Positions 1-8,996 of a stretch of DNA of 64,000 bases are shown here, piece by piece (position 1 is the stretch's first letter; each line of letters opens with the position of its first letter). Location of the stretch: the NCBI GenBank assembly GCA_013285445.1, contig CP053448.1:1054001-1118000 (forward strand), in the 5' to 3' direction. The stretch comes from Pseudomonadota bacterium. GTDB taxonomy: Bacteria; Pseudomonadota; Gammaproteobacteria; Xanthomonadales; Wenzhouxiangellaceae. The translations under genes and the position numbers were made by a program. The notes below the pieces were generated by a model. That model had not been told where the DNA came from, made no database searches, and saw only the letters and a program-made list of their open reading frames with translations.

Positions 1-1
1 G

Positions 2-661
2 CGTGAGATGGAGCTGACCGTGTCGGCGGGTAGCGAGCTGATTATCGATGTCGGTGCGGGTTCGCTGTCCGTTGAGGGCGACAGCCAGACCGGGACGGTT
101 CGGGTGATCGCCGAAATCTGGCAGGTCAGTGCCAATGACGACTACACGCTTGCACTGGAGCGGCATGGCGAAAACGGCGCCCGCCTGGAGGCGCATACCG
201 GGTCAGGATTCGGAAGCGGCAACGATCGGATTGACCTGGTCGTTCATGCGCCTGAATCGCTGCGCGTCCGAATAGACGATGGCTCGGGCAGCATGGCGGT
301 TCGTTCACTGACCGGAGACCTGGATATCCGCGATGGATCAGGAAGCATCCGTGTCGAATCGATTGGCGGCAACGTGACGATTGAAGACGGGTCGGGTTCG
401 CTGCGTACCGACAACATCGCCGGCAACCTCAGCATCGATGATGGCTCGGGCAGCATCGGCATTCAAGGCACCGGCGGCGATGTGCACATCGACGATGGCT
501 CCGGCAGCATCACGGTCCAGCGCACCGCTGGCACCGTTACTGTCAGCGACGGCAGCGGCAGTATCGAGGTGGACGGTGCCGAGGATTTCCGGCTGCTTGA
601 GGACGGCAGCGGCAGCGTCAGCGTGACCGGCCTTCGGCGCGGAGATGGCGGCGACGGTTGA
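2..661 (+). CDS. DGSGS-repeat protein (DUF4097-like), 5' truncated by window edge
   Basis: The reading frame is open to the left edge, so the first visible ATG at 8 need not be the true start and the N-terminus is probably missing. From about residue 85 the protein is a run of seven DGSGS motifs spaced about 18 residues apart with alternating short hydrophobic strands, the pattern of a parallel beta-solenoid as in DUF4097/adhesin-like proteins. No catalytic motif is visible. Such proteins are usually envelope or surface located, but no signal peptide can be seen because the start is outside the window. The role is unknown. Confidence 0.7.
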   Translation, partial: REMELTVSAGSELIIDVGAGSLSVEGDSQTGTVRVIAEIWQVSANDDYTLALERHGENGARLEAHTGSGFGSGNDRIDLVVHAPESLRVRIDDGSGSMAVRSLTGDLDIRDGSGSIRVESIGGNVTIEDGSGSLRTDNIAGNLSIDDGSGSIGIQGTGGDVHIDDGSGSITVQRTAGTVTVSDGSGSIEVDGAEDFRLLEDGSGSVSVTGLRRGDGGDG

Positions 662-861
662 TGGGGGCGCCGGTGCTGCGCGCAATGACATGCTCTGTTC
701 GGGCCGGAATTGTCGGGCGTTCTGCATCCGGAAGACCGTCATGACCCAGCCCGGCAGATCATCTGCCCGGTTCAGATTGATCGGGCAGCTTGAGGGTAAC
801 CGGCGCGAACAGTAAATCGGCGGCGGAGCCGCCAGGCAGGGTTTGCTTTACGCGATGTTGG

Positions 862-880
862 TGTTAGAATATAACATTAC
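862..880 (+). promoter_or_regulatory. Zur-box-like operator upstream of ZnuD-like receptor
   Basis: The 19-mer TGTTAGAATATAACATTAC matches 17 of 19 positions of the gammaproteobacterial Zur consensus TGTTATAATATAACATTTC as I recall it. It ends 35 bp before the start codon of a His-rich TonB receptor, where a repressor would cover the promoter. Zur is the zinc-sensing Fur-family repressor. Regulation is inferred from the motif only. Confidence 0.65.
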
Positions 881-915
881 ATCTATCACACCATCACTGA
901 TCGGGAGAGTGTGCA

Positions 916-3180
916 ATGCGCAAGTGTGCGCTGTTTACCGCCATCACCCTCGCGCTGGCCAGTCATCAGGCGCTGGCCCAGGATCGCGATACCGAAGCGC
1001 GTGAGAACCCGCATGAACACGAACAGGAGCACGGCAGTGCCGGGCACACCGAACGTGCCGACCTGGAGACCATCACCGTCAGTGCATTGCCGTTCGAGCG
1101 CAGCAAGCTTGATTCGGCACAGCCGGTCGATGTGCTCGCTGGCGAGCGGCTTGACGACCGGCGCGGAACAACCATAGGCGAAACGCTGAGTCGTCAGCCT
1201 GGCGTGCATTCGACGTTCTACGGTCAGGGTGCCGGACGGCCGATCATCCGGGGTCTGGGTGGGCCGCGTGTGCAGGTGCTCGAAGACTCGATACCGGCCG
1301 TTGATGCGTCGGCCCAGTCCGACGATCACGCCGTCAGCGTCGAGCCCATGTTGATCGACCGCATCGAGATCCTGCGCGGTCCGGCAACGCTGCTGTATGG
1401 TTCGGGTGCGGTTGGCGGGGTGGTCAACGTGATTGACTACCGCATCCCCGAACGCGTGCCGACCGCGCCCCTGGAAGGGCGCTTCGAGTGGCGTGGCAGC
1501 AGTGTTGCCGACGAGCGCACTGGCGTATTGCGCCTGGACGGTGGCGGCGGCAGCTGGGCCTGGCATGTCGACGGCTCCTGGCGCGATTCCGGGGACTATC
1601 GCATTCCCGGCCCGGCCGAGCTGGATGAGCATGACGATGATCACGGTGAAGGCGATGAAGAAGGGGGCGGCTCGCGCCGGCTCGACAACAGCTTTGTCGA
1701 GTCGAATTCGGGCTCGGTGGGGCTGAGCTGGATTGGTGAGCGCGGCTTCATCGGCGCATCCTACAAGCGATTCGGGACCGAATACGGTATTCCCGCACCC
1801 CACGGTCATGGTGATGAGCACGAGCAGGCCCCTGTTGGGGGTATGCGGTTTTCAGGCAACCGGCTGCTGGCCGAAGAGGGCGCGGACGAGGAAGGCGAGG
1901 AAGACGTGTCCATCGACCTGGAGCAGGATCGCTTCGACATCAAGGGTGCTCTGGAGCGACCGTTGCCCGGTTTTTCCCGGGCGCTGCTGCGGATCAGCTA
2001 CAACGACTATATCCACAGGGAAATCGAGCAGGCGCATGAGTCGGCCGAGGCGCATGAAATGGCCGGCTTTCTGCTCGACGAGGACGACGAACACGATCAA
2101 GACCATGACCACGAGGGGACCGTCTTCGAGGTCGATACCTTCAACCTTCGCCTGGAGATGCAGCACGAACCGATTGCCGGCTGGACCGGTGCCGTCGGGC
2201 TGCAGTACGACGACGAAGATCTGGGGGCCGAAGGCGAGGAGGCGTTCATTCCGTCGGGTAATACCGAGTCCTGGGCGCTGTTTACGCTGCAGGAACGCCA
2301 GGTCGGCGCCTTCACCTGGACGCTGGGTGCGCGCGTCGAGGATACCCGTGTTCGCGCTGAAACGGACAATGACCACGATCACGACGGTGATCACGATGAC
2401 CCGCCCGAGTCCCGAAGTTTCACCAGCGTCTCGGCCAGCGCCGGTGCACTGTGGCGGATCAATGGCGCCTGGCAGGCGTCGCTGAACTACGCGCACGCCG
2501 AGCGTGCACCGTCACAGACCGAATTGTTTGCCGACGGCCCGCATCTGGCCACCTTTACGTTCGAGCAGGGCGACTCCACGCTCGATACCGAGACGACCAA
2601 CGGGCTCGATGTGATTGTGCATCGGCACGGCGATTTCTTCGATTTCGAGATCAGCGCCTTTTACAATGATATCGACGATTTCATCTTTCTGGCCGAGACC
2701 GGTGAATTCGCCGATGGGCTGCCGGTACGCCAGGCCAATCAGGCCGACGCAGCGTTCTACGGCGTCGAAGCCGGCGCCGTTTGGCAGTGGCGGGATACTG
2801 CGTTCGGCGACTTTGACCTGAATCTGGGCTACGACTGGGTTCGCGGCCGTCTCGGCCGCGGTGAAAACCTGCCGCGCATCTCGCCGAGTCGCTTCTCGGC
2901 GGGCGTCGACTGGCACCTGGGCGCGGCGCGCGCCAGCCTGGACTATCAGCGCGTATCCCGCCAGAGCGACGTTGCCCCCGAGGAAGCCCCGACCGACGGC
3001 TACGACATGCTCGATATCAACCTGGGCTACCGCTTCGATCTCGGCGCTGCCGGGCTGGAGGCCTTCGCGGGTGTGGCTAACCTGTTCGACGAGGAGGCGC
3101 GCGTACACACCTCGTTCCTGAAGAATTTCGCGCCGCTGCCCGGTCGCAATTACCGCTTCGGGCTGCGCGGACGGTTCTGA
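916..3180 (+). CDS. ZnuD-like TonB-dependent receptor, probable zinc importer
   Basis: A 754-residue outer-membrane receptor. It has a signal peptide (residues 1-22, ending ALAQ), a His-rich stretch next to it (HEHEQEHGSAGH), and a plug domain at about 50-175 with the typical IEILRGPATLLYGSGAVGG segment. The C-terminal beta-barrel ends in the terminal Phe. Several predicted outer loops are crowded with His, Asp and Glu (near residues 236, 296, 390 and 492), as in the zinc receptor ZnuD. The start is supported by GGGAG about 10 nt upstream. The Zur-like box upstream agrees with zinc uptake energised by TonB-ExbBD. Substrate is inferred; copper or nickel is possible. The 3' end overlaps the convergent LysR gene by 31 bp. 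Confidence 0.85.
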   Translation: MRKCALFTAITLALASHQALAQDRDTEARENPHEHEQEHGSAGHTERADLETITVSALPFERSKLDSAQPVDVLAGERLDDRRGTTIGETLSRQPGVHSTFYGQGAGRPIIRGLGGPRVQVLEDSIPAVDASAQSDDHAVSVEPMLIDRIEILRGPATLLYGSGAVGGVVNVIDYRIPERVPTAPLEGRFEWRGSSVADERTGVLRLDGGGGSWAWHVDGSWRDSGDYRIPGPAELDEHDDDHGEGDEEGGGSRRLDNSFVESNSGSVGLSWIGERGFIGASYKRFGTEYGIPAPHGHGDEHEQAPVGGMRFSGNRLLAEEGADEEGEEDVSIDLEQDRFDIKGALERPLPGFSRALLRISYNDYIHREIEQAHESAEAHEMAGFLLDEDDEHDQDHDHEGTVFEVDTFNLRLEMQHEPIAGWTGAVGLQYDDEDLGAEGEEAFIPSGNTESWALFTLQERQVGAFTWTLGARVEDTRVRAETDNDHDHDGDHDDPPESRSFTSVSASAGALWRINGAWQASLNYAHAERAPSQTELFADGPHLATFTFEQGDSTLDTETTNGLDVIVHRHGDFFDFEISAFYNDIDDFIFLAETGEFADGLPVRQANQADAAFYGVEAGAVWQWRDTAFGDFDLNLGYDWVRGRLGRGENLPRISPSRFSAGVDWHLGAARASLDYQRVSRQSDVAPEEAPTDGYDMLDINLGYRFDLGAAGLEAFAGVANLFDEEARVHTSFLKNFAPLPGRNYRFGLRGRF

Positions 3181-4118
3181 GGCCAGGCCAAGCCGGCGTT
3201 GGCCAGGCGCTCCATCAGCGCCTGATCGAGCGCCGGCATCGACTCGAGCAGGTGGTCGCGAAAGGCCTCGGCGGCGGGCGTGACCGCCCGGCCCGCCTTC
3301 TGCAGCAGGTGCCAGTGGACCGGTGCCGGAAAATGCGGGACGCTGAGTAAGACCAGGCGGCCGCTGTCGAGCTCCTGCCCGACTGCATGCAGCGAGATGA
3401 CGGCCAGGCCGTGACCGCCGCTGACTGCCTGCTTGATCGCCTCGTTGCTGCCCAGCTCCAGTTCCGGCCTCAGTTCGGCATCGAAGCGGCGCAGCCAGTC
3501 CGCTGTCCACATGCGCGTCCCGGAACCCTCCTCCCGTACCACAAAGCCGGCGCAGGCGACCTGCTTGAAATCCAGCTTGGGTGAGCGTGTCCACGGGTGA
3601 TCTGGCGCGGCGATCATGACCAGCGGATTGATGCCCACCTGCTCGGATTGAATCAGCCGGCCGTCCGGCGGGCGGGTCATCAGATACCAGTCGTCCAGGC
3701 CCTCGTCGAGCCGTTCAATCAGCGCCGACCGCGGCAGGATACGCAGTGAGGCCTCGATGCCGGGGTGGCGCTGACGAAAGCTGCCAATCACGCGCGGCAT
3801 GAAGTATTCAGCCGTCGATACGGCCGCAATACTGAGGCGGCCGCGCTCGATGCCCTGGCGCGCGGCCAGCTGTTGCTCGAGGCGCCGCAGCGGTTCGCGA
3901 ACGGCGCGAGCGGCTGCCAGCATGTCCTGGCCCGCCTCCGTGAGGCGCAGCCGACGACCGACGACCTCGTGGAGCGGCATGCCGGCCGCTTCGGCCAGCT
4001 GCCTGATCTGAATTGACAGCGTGGGTGGGGTCAGGTGGAGCTGCTCGGCTGCCTTCGTGATCGAGCCGGCCTCGGCAACGGCGCGAAAAACGCGCAACTG
4101 ATGCAGCGTCAGGTGCAT
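3150..4118 (-). CDS. LysR-family transcriptional regulator (CbbR-like)
   Basis: About 322 residues, normal for LysR. The N-terminal winged HTH (residues 1-60, LTLHQLRVFRAVAEAGSITK) is followed by a LysR substrate-binding domain. The HTH and linker resemble CbbR-type regulators. I chose ATG at 4118; a TTG two codons upstream (4124) would also give an open frame. It is transcribed divergently from the isocitrate dehydrogenase gene across a 105-bp AT-rich gap, the classic arrangement of a LysR protein with its target. The inducer is unknown. The 3' end overlaps the convergent TonB receptor gene. Confidence 0.9.
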   Translation of the reverse strand: MHLTLHQLRVFRAVAEAGSITKAAEQLHLTPPTLSIQIRQLAEAAGMPLHEVVGRRLRLTEAGQDMLAAARAVREPLRRLEQQLAARQGIERGRLSIAAVSTAEYFMPRVIGSFRQRHPGIEASLRILPRSALIERLDEGLDDWYLMTRPPDGRLIQSEQVGINPLVMIAAPDHPWTRSPKLDFKQVACAGFVVREEGSGTRMWTADWLRRFDAELRPELELGSNEAIKQAVSGGHGLAVISLHAVGQELDSGRLVLLSVPHFPAPVHWHLLQKAGRAVTPAAEAFRDHLLESMPALDQALMERLANAGLAWPQNRPRSPKR

Positions 4119-4223
4119 CGGCAAAGAATAGATATAAATCTAATTAAAAGTCAAATAATATTAACTGTTATCAACGTAATTGGCCGGATAGACTTGCGCT
4201 GTCGTTGAAACCGGAGTGCCCCC
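4119..4223. promoter_or_regulatory. Divergent LysR / isocitrate dehydrogenase control region
   Basis: A 105-bp gap, strongly AT-rich between 4125 and 4185 in contrast to the GC-rich flanks, lies between two divergent start codons. It must hold both promoters and probably the LysR binding site. I could not fix one T-N11-A motif with confidence because several overlap. Confidence 0.5.
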
Positions 4224-5729
4224 ATGTCCGCTGTGATTCACCAGAGCTCCCGTCTGACTGACGACCCTCAGCGCTTGAGCGCGCCGACGCCTGTAGTGCT
4301 GGCCGAGGGCGACGGTATCGGCCCGGAGATTACCGAGGCGACCTGCCGTGTCCTCGAGGCCGCCGGCGCGGCCGTGGAGCTGGTGCCCGTGAACATCGGC
4401 GAGGCCTGCTATCGGCAGGGCGTGAGCTCGGGCATTCCCGCCGAAGCCTGGGAGCTCATTCGCAGGCATCGCGTGCTGCTCAAGGGGCCGATCACCACCC
4501 CGCAGGGCGGTGGCTACAAGAGTCTCAACGTCACGCTGCGCAAGACCCTGGGCCTGTTTGCCAATGTTCGCCCCTGCCGGTCCCTGCATCCGGTGCTGCC
4601 GTCGCGTCATCCCGGCATGGATGTGCTGATCGTGCGCGAAAACGAGGAAGACACCTACGCCGGCATCGAGCATCGGCAGACCGCGGAAGTCACCCAGTGC
4701 CTGAAGCTGATCTCGCGCCCGGCCTGCGAGCGCATCGCCCACTACGCCTTCGAGCTGGCCCGGCTGCAGGGGCGCAGGAAAGTGACCTGCATGACCAAGG
4801 ACAACATCATGAAGGTCACCGACGGTCTCTTTCACCGGGTCTTCGACGAAATCGCCGAGAACTATCCCGACATCGAGGCCGAGCACCTGATCATTGATAT
4901 CGGAACGGCCCTGCTGGCCGACCGGCCGGAGCGCTTCGATGTGATCCTGGCTCCGAACCTTTACGGCGACATCCTCTCCGACGTAGCCGCCCAGATCACC
5001 GGTTCAGTGGGGCTGGGCGGTTCGGCCAACATCGGCGAGGGCTGCGCCATGTTCGAGGCCGTGCACGGTTCGGCACCCGACATCGCCGGCCAGGATCGGG
5101 CCAACCCGTCCGGCCTGCTGCTGGCCGCCTGCGAGATGCTGCGCTATCTCGGCGATGTCGACAGCGCGCAGCGCATTCACAACGCCTGGCTGGTGACGCT
5201 TGAAGACGGCGTGCACACGACTGATATCCATCGGCCCGGCTGGAGCCGAGCGCCGGTGGGGACGCGCGAGTTTGCCGCCCGCATTTGCGCCAACCTCGGG
5301 CGTCAGCCGCAGTTGCAAACCGCATTCGCCCCGGGCGAGCTGCCGCGCTTCAACCAGGCCTGGCAGCCGACCCGGCCACGGCCCGGGAAAACACTCGACG
5401 GGGTGGATGTCTTCCTCGACTACGACGAGGACGGGCGTGAGGCAGCGCGCCTGGCCGGGCGTCTGAATGCCGCCAGTGAAGGGCTGCCGCTGACACTCAG
5501 GCTGATCACCAATCGCGGCGTCAAGGTCTGGCCCGACGGTCTGCCCGAGACCCGCTGCACCGACCACTGGCGTTGCCGCTTCCGGGCGAGTGAGGGTCAG
5601 CATCCGGTCCACGGCGACATCCTCGACTTGCTCAGGCGCATCGATGCGGCCGGTCTCGACTTCATCAAGACCGAGCATCTTTATCAATTCGATGGCGTCC
5701 CCGGGTTTTCTCTGGCCCAGGGCGAGTGA
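4224..5729 (+). CDS. icd: NADP-dependent isocitrate dehydrogenase, Thermus-type long form
   Basis: Oxidative decarboxylation of isocitrate to 2-oxoglutarate in the TCA cycle. The core (residues 20-350) has the isocitrate/isopropylmalate dehydrogenase signatures: the substrate-binding segment GGGYKSLNVTLRK (Ser, Asn, Arg), RENEEDTYAG, KDNIMKVTDG, and the metal-binding NLYGDILSD. Residues about 385-501 form an extra C-terminal domain. At 501 residues it matches the roughly 495-residue Thermus/Rickettsia-type enzyme rather than the 416-residue E. coli Icd. ATG at 4224 is preceded by GGAG. The divergent LysR gene suggests dedicated control. The cofactor (NADP versus NAD) is inferred from the family. 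Confidence 0.88.
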   Translation: MSAVIHQSSRLTDDPQRLSAPTPVVLAEGDGIGPEITEATCRVLEAAGAAVELVPVNIGEACYRQGVSSGIPAEAWELIRRHRVLLKGPITTPQGGGYKSLNVTLRKTLGLFANVRPCRSLHPVLPSRHPGMDVLIVRENEEDTYAGIEHRQTAEVTQCLKLISRPACERIAHYAFELARLQGRRKVTCMTKDNIMKVTDGLFHRVFDEIAENYPDIEAEHLIIDIGTALLADRPERFDVILAPNLYGDILSDVAAQITGSVGLGGSANIGEGCAMFEAVHGSAPDIAGQDRANPSGLLLAACEMLRYLGDVDSAQRIHNAWLVTLEDGVHTTDIHRPGWSRAPVGTREFAARICANLGRQPQLQTAFAPGELPRFNQAWQPTRPRPGKTLDGVDVFLDYDEDGREAARLAGRLNAASEGLPLTLRLITNRGVKVWPDGLPETRCTDHWRCRFRASEGQHPVHGDILDLLRRIDAAGLDFIKTEHLYQFDGVPGFSLAQGE

Positions 5730-5805
5730 ATCCTGCCGGATACTGTAAACCATACACAAACAAGTAAGGTAAACTGTCGCGCTTTGACCCGACGGAGGTA
5801 AAAGC

Positions 5806-7653
5806 GTGAAAACTGCACTTTGCGTGTTCGCCGCAGGGCTGCTGGTGACCGTCGCTCCTGTTTGCACGGCGGCTGGTCAGCAGCCGGGGCTGAGCCAGGC
5901 AGCGCCCCTCGATCCGGTGCTGGTGACCGCCAGCCCGCTGGTGAACACGCTTGACGATGTCATGCAGTCCGTTTCGGTAATGACTCGTGAAGAGATCGAG
6001 ACCGTGCCTGCGGCCACGCTCGGGGAGCTGCTGGCCCGGATCAGCGGCGTAGAGGTCCGTCGGCGCGGCGGACCGGGTGTTCAGGCCGACATCGGTATCC
6101 GCGGCACGGCCTATGAACAGACGCTGGTTCTGGTCGACGGCGTGCCGCTGGGCGATCCGCAGACCGGCCACCACAATTTCAACGTGCCGGTGCCGGTTGA
6201 GCACATCGAACGCATCGAGATCATCAAGGGCCCCGGAGGCATTGCCTACGGCGGCAGTGCGACCGGTGGGCTGATCAATATCGTCACACGGTCGCCGACC
6301 CGTCGCGAATCCGGGCTGGGTCTGCGCGCGGGTAGCCATCGTGCGCGCGAGGGCGAGGTCTTCGGCGCCGTCAGGGCGGGCACAACCGGTCACCTGTTCT
6401 CGGCGGCGCATTTCCGCACTGACGGGCACGAACCCGAGCGCCGGGCCGACGCCGAGTTGATGCAGGCAGCGTATACCGGCCAGGCCGAGCTCGGTCATGC
6501 CCGACTGCGCTGGGGACTGGCGGCGGATGAAAAGCACTTTGGCGCCTGGAAGTTCTATACCGCTGATTTTCCGGACCAGCGCGAGCGCACAGACACGCGT
6601 CTGGGCTGGCTGGGCGGCGAGGCTGCAGCGCAGTCCTGGATGGTGTCCTCGCGCATCTGGTGGCGCGGTCACGGGGACTGGTTTCGCACCCGTGTCGGCC
6701 AGCGCGACTTCATCAATCGCCACGATACCGACGTCTACGGCCTGCGCCTGAGCGCGCGCCGGCCCTGGGCCGGGGGTGTCACTGCCATCGGTGGTGGCCA
6801 TGTCGAACAGCGGATCGAAAGCAATGCATTGGATGACCACCGCCGCGATGAGTCGACGATGTGGCTGGCGCATCGTCACGCCCTGGGCGATCGGCTGCAG
6901 ATCGAAGCCAGCCTGGGTGTGGTCGATTACAGTGACCATGGCACGCAGACGCTGCCATCACTGGGGCTCGAGTATGCCGTCGGCCGAGACTGGAGCGTTC
7001 ACGCAGCCACTGCCGCTACCAGCCGAATTCCTTCCTATACCGAACTGTTCCTGCAGACGTCCGGCAATCGCGGTAGCGCCGTACTGGTCCCGGAGCGCTC
7101 GGGTTTCCACGAGCTTGGGGTCCGTTACCGGGTCGGACCACGGCGTCTGTCGCTGACGGTTTTCGAGCGGCGCACGCGCGATCTGATCGACTGGGCCCGC
7201 GCGCCGGGTGAGCTTGCCTGGCAGGCCGGCAACTTCGACGGCCATCGCAGCCGCGGCGCGGAGCTTGAGTGGCTGTGGCGGTCACAGGGCACGGGTCTGC
7301 TCGAGCATCTCAGGTTGTCGTCGACCTGGCTGGATACCCGCCTTGACCACGGCGACTCGCAAATCAAGTATGCGCTCGATTTCGCCCGTTTCGCGGCCAG
7401 CGCTGCGGCGCGCGTCAGACTCCGAGGCGGCCTCGGGTTGTCTGTGCAGGCGCGTTATCAGCAACGCAGCAGTGATCCGGCGCGGCCGGCCGGTCGTGAG
7501 GCTTTCCTGATCTCGGCGCGGCTGGACTGGCAGCGCGGGCCGATGCAGTGGCTTGTCGAGGGCACCAACCTGCGTGACGACACCGTGGTCGAGGCCGGTT
7601 TCGCGCCGCTGCCAGGGCGCTGGCTGTATGCCGGTCTGCGCCTGCGCTACTGA
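5806..7653 (+). CDS. TonB-dependent receptor (BtuB-like size)
   Basis: A 615-residue outer-membrane receptor with a GTG start and a clear GGAGGT six bases upstream. The signal peptide covers about residues 1-23. The plug (about 30-155) starts with a TonB-box-like LDPVLVTAS and carries RIEIIKGPGGIAYGGSATGG. The barrel ends in an aromatic-rich strand (GLRLRY). The compact size is like BtuB or small siderophore receptors. No cobalamin riboswitch fits in the 76-bp upstream gap, so the ligand is not determinable. It ends 15 bp before the convergent ALG10-like gene. Confidence 0.85.
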   Translation: MKTALCVFAAGLLVTVAPVCTAAGQQPGLSQAAPLDPVLVTASPLVNTLDDVMQSVSVMTREEIETVPAATLGELLARISGVEVRRRGGPGVQADIGIRGTAYEQTLVLVDGVPLGDPQTGHHNFNVPVPVEHIERIEIIKGPGGIAYGGSATGGLINIVTRSPTRRESGLGLRAGSHRAREGEVFGAVRAGTTGHLFSAAHFRTDGHEPERRADAELMQAAYTGQAELGHARLRWGLAADEKHFGAWKFYTADFPDQRERTDTRLGWLGGEAAAQSWMVSSRIWWRGHGDWFRTRVGQRDFINRHDTDVYGLRLSARRPWAGGVTAIGGGHVEQRIESNALDDHRRDESTMWLAHRHALGDRLQIEASLGVVDYSDHGTQTLPSLGLEYAVGRDWSVHAATAATSRIPSYTELFLQTSGNRGSAVLVPERSGFHELGVRYRVGPRRLSLTVFERRTRDLIDWARAPGELAWQAGNFDGHRSRGAELEWLWRSQGTGLLEHLRLSSTWLDTRLDHGDSQIKYALDFARFAASAAARVRLRGGLGLSVQARYQQRSSDPARPAGREAFLISARLDWQRGPMQWLVEGTNLRDDTVVEAGFAPLPGRWLYAGLRLRY

Positions 7654-7668
7654 GCGACGGTCCGCAGG

Positions 7669-8955
7669 CTACAGAAAGTAGTCCTGTGATGCGATCGCCG
7701 CGGTCACCGCGGCGCTGAGTCCGGCGAACCACGCCAGCACGGACCATTCCACGGTCGCGCCGCGGGGCTGCCGGAACAGCAGGAACAGGATGGCCGGCAC
7801 GATATAGTAGCGCTGCTCGATCAATTCGACCGGCAAGAGCGCCAGTATCGTGACGGGATAGAGCCAATAACCGGCCGGGTCTTTGAGTCGCGTGACCGCG
7901 ATCGACAGCAGCGCCCAGGCCATGCCGGCAAAGGCCAGCAGCCTGAACCAGTGGTGATCGACCATCCAGCCGAGCACGCGGTTTCTCAGGTGGAATTCGG
8001 GCAAGCCCAGATTGTAGAAATGCGTCACGCTGAAGGTGGTCAGATACAGCACGCCCAGCGCAGCAATGAGCAGTCCGACCCAGGGACGGCGGCCGAGAAG
8101 TTCCGCGATTCGCGCGAGGTTGGCGGCGTGCAGGGGCAACAGGACCAGCCAGACGACCAGCAGCATGAAGAACACCTGCCCGGGATAAACGGCCTGCCCG
8201 AATCGGTGCGCCTCCCGATCCCCGAGGGCAACGCCCTGGTTGAGGATCACGAATGCGACGAAAACGACCAGAGGCAGCATCAGCATCCAGGACGATTGCA
8301 GCGCCGGGACGGCCCGGACGCGAACCCGGTGCAACAGCGAACGCCAGTTCAGGGCGCCCGGCGTTTGCCAGACACCGGCCTGATGCAGCGCCATCAGCCA
8401 CAGCAGGCCGGACCAGAACACGTTGGTCTGGCGCCAGGCCAGGGCCAGAGTGCCGATGGCTGCCGCCGTCCAGAAGGACCGTGAGCCGAATGCGACCAGG
8501 GCGGCAAGTACCAGGGTCAGCGCGCCGAGGTCGGTATAGAGCAGAAAACAGAATGGCCACACCAGCGGGCAGAGCAGCACCTGCAGCGATCGCAGCAGCG
8601 GCCGTGAAGCGCCGTGCCTGAGCAGAAAAAACCAGGCCAGCACGAGCGACAGCAGCGCCCACGTGGCGCTGATCGCACGCAGGCCGCGCAGCGACTCCAC
8701 GCCGAGAAGACGCGCCGGGAGCGCGACTGAAAAGTGGTAGCCAAGAGGCGTTGTGAGATACGGCACGCGGGCGAACTCATCGCTGTTGATCGAGCGGATC
8801 TGGGCCAGATGGTAGTGTTCATCGACCAGCGGCTCGTCGGGCAGTACCGACAGCATCAGAAAAACGGCGAGCACTGCCGTGCCAAGCAGCGTAGCCAGCT
8901 GGGCCGGAATCCGACCCCGGGTCCGGAATTCAGTCGGCGAAAGATATCCGCGCAT
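7669..8955 (-). CDS. DIE2/ALG10-family membrane glucosyltransferase homolog
   Basis: A polytopic membrane protein of 428 residues with about ten hydrophobic segments. It shares segments with eukaryotic ALG10 (dolichyl-P-glucose alpha-1,2-glucosyltransferase) in the same order: DEHYHLAQ near residue 45 followed by LTTPLGYH (ALG10: DEIFHxPQAQ then ITTxPGLY), WRQTNVFW (FRQTNIIW), VALGDREAH (IVIGDRSSH), and near the C-terminus ELIEQRYYIVPAI (KLLEFRYFILPYV). In eukaryotes ALG10 adds the last glucose to the N-glycan precursor. The bacterial acceptor is unknown; the donor is presumably a polyprenyl-P-sugar. It follows the solute-binding protein gene by 41 bp on the same strand. The family call rests on remembered ALG10 sequence. 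Confidence 0.72.
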   Translation of the reverse strand: MRGYLSPTEFRTRGRIPAQLATLLGTAVLAVFLMLSVLPDEPLVDEHYHLAQIRSINSDEFARVPYLTTPLGYHFSVALPARLLGVESLRGLRAISATWALLSLVLAWFFLLRHGASRPLLRSLQVLLCPLVWPFCFLLYTDLGALTLVLAALVAFGSRSFWTAAAIGTLALAWRQTNVFWSGLLWLMALHQAGVWQTPGALNWRSLLHRVRVRAVPALQSSWMLMLPLVVFVAFVILNQGVALGDREAHRFGQAVYPGQVFFMLLVVWLVLLPLHAANLARIAELLGRRPWVGLLIAALGVLYLTTFSVTHFYNLGLPEFHLRNRVLGWMVDHHWFRLLAFAGMAWALLSIAVTRLKDPAGYWLYPVTILALLPVELIEQRYYIVPAILFLLFRQPRGATVEWSVLAWFAGLSAAVTAAIASQDYFL

Positions 8956-8996
8956 ATTGATGCATCACGATCGCAGACCGAGAGTATAGGGGCTCC

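Noticed and set aside
886..1821. Long open frames opposite the ZnuD-like receptor and opposite most other GC-rich genes
   Set aside because: They are antisense shadows caused by high GC; they lack ribosome sites and family motifs.
5730..5805. Cobalamin riboswitch before the BtuB-sized receptor
   Set aside because: The gap is only 76 bp and no conserved B12-box could be recognised.
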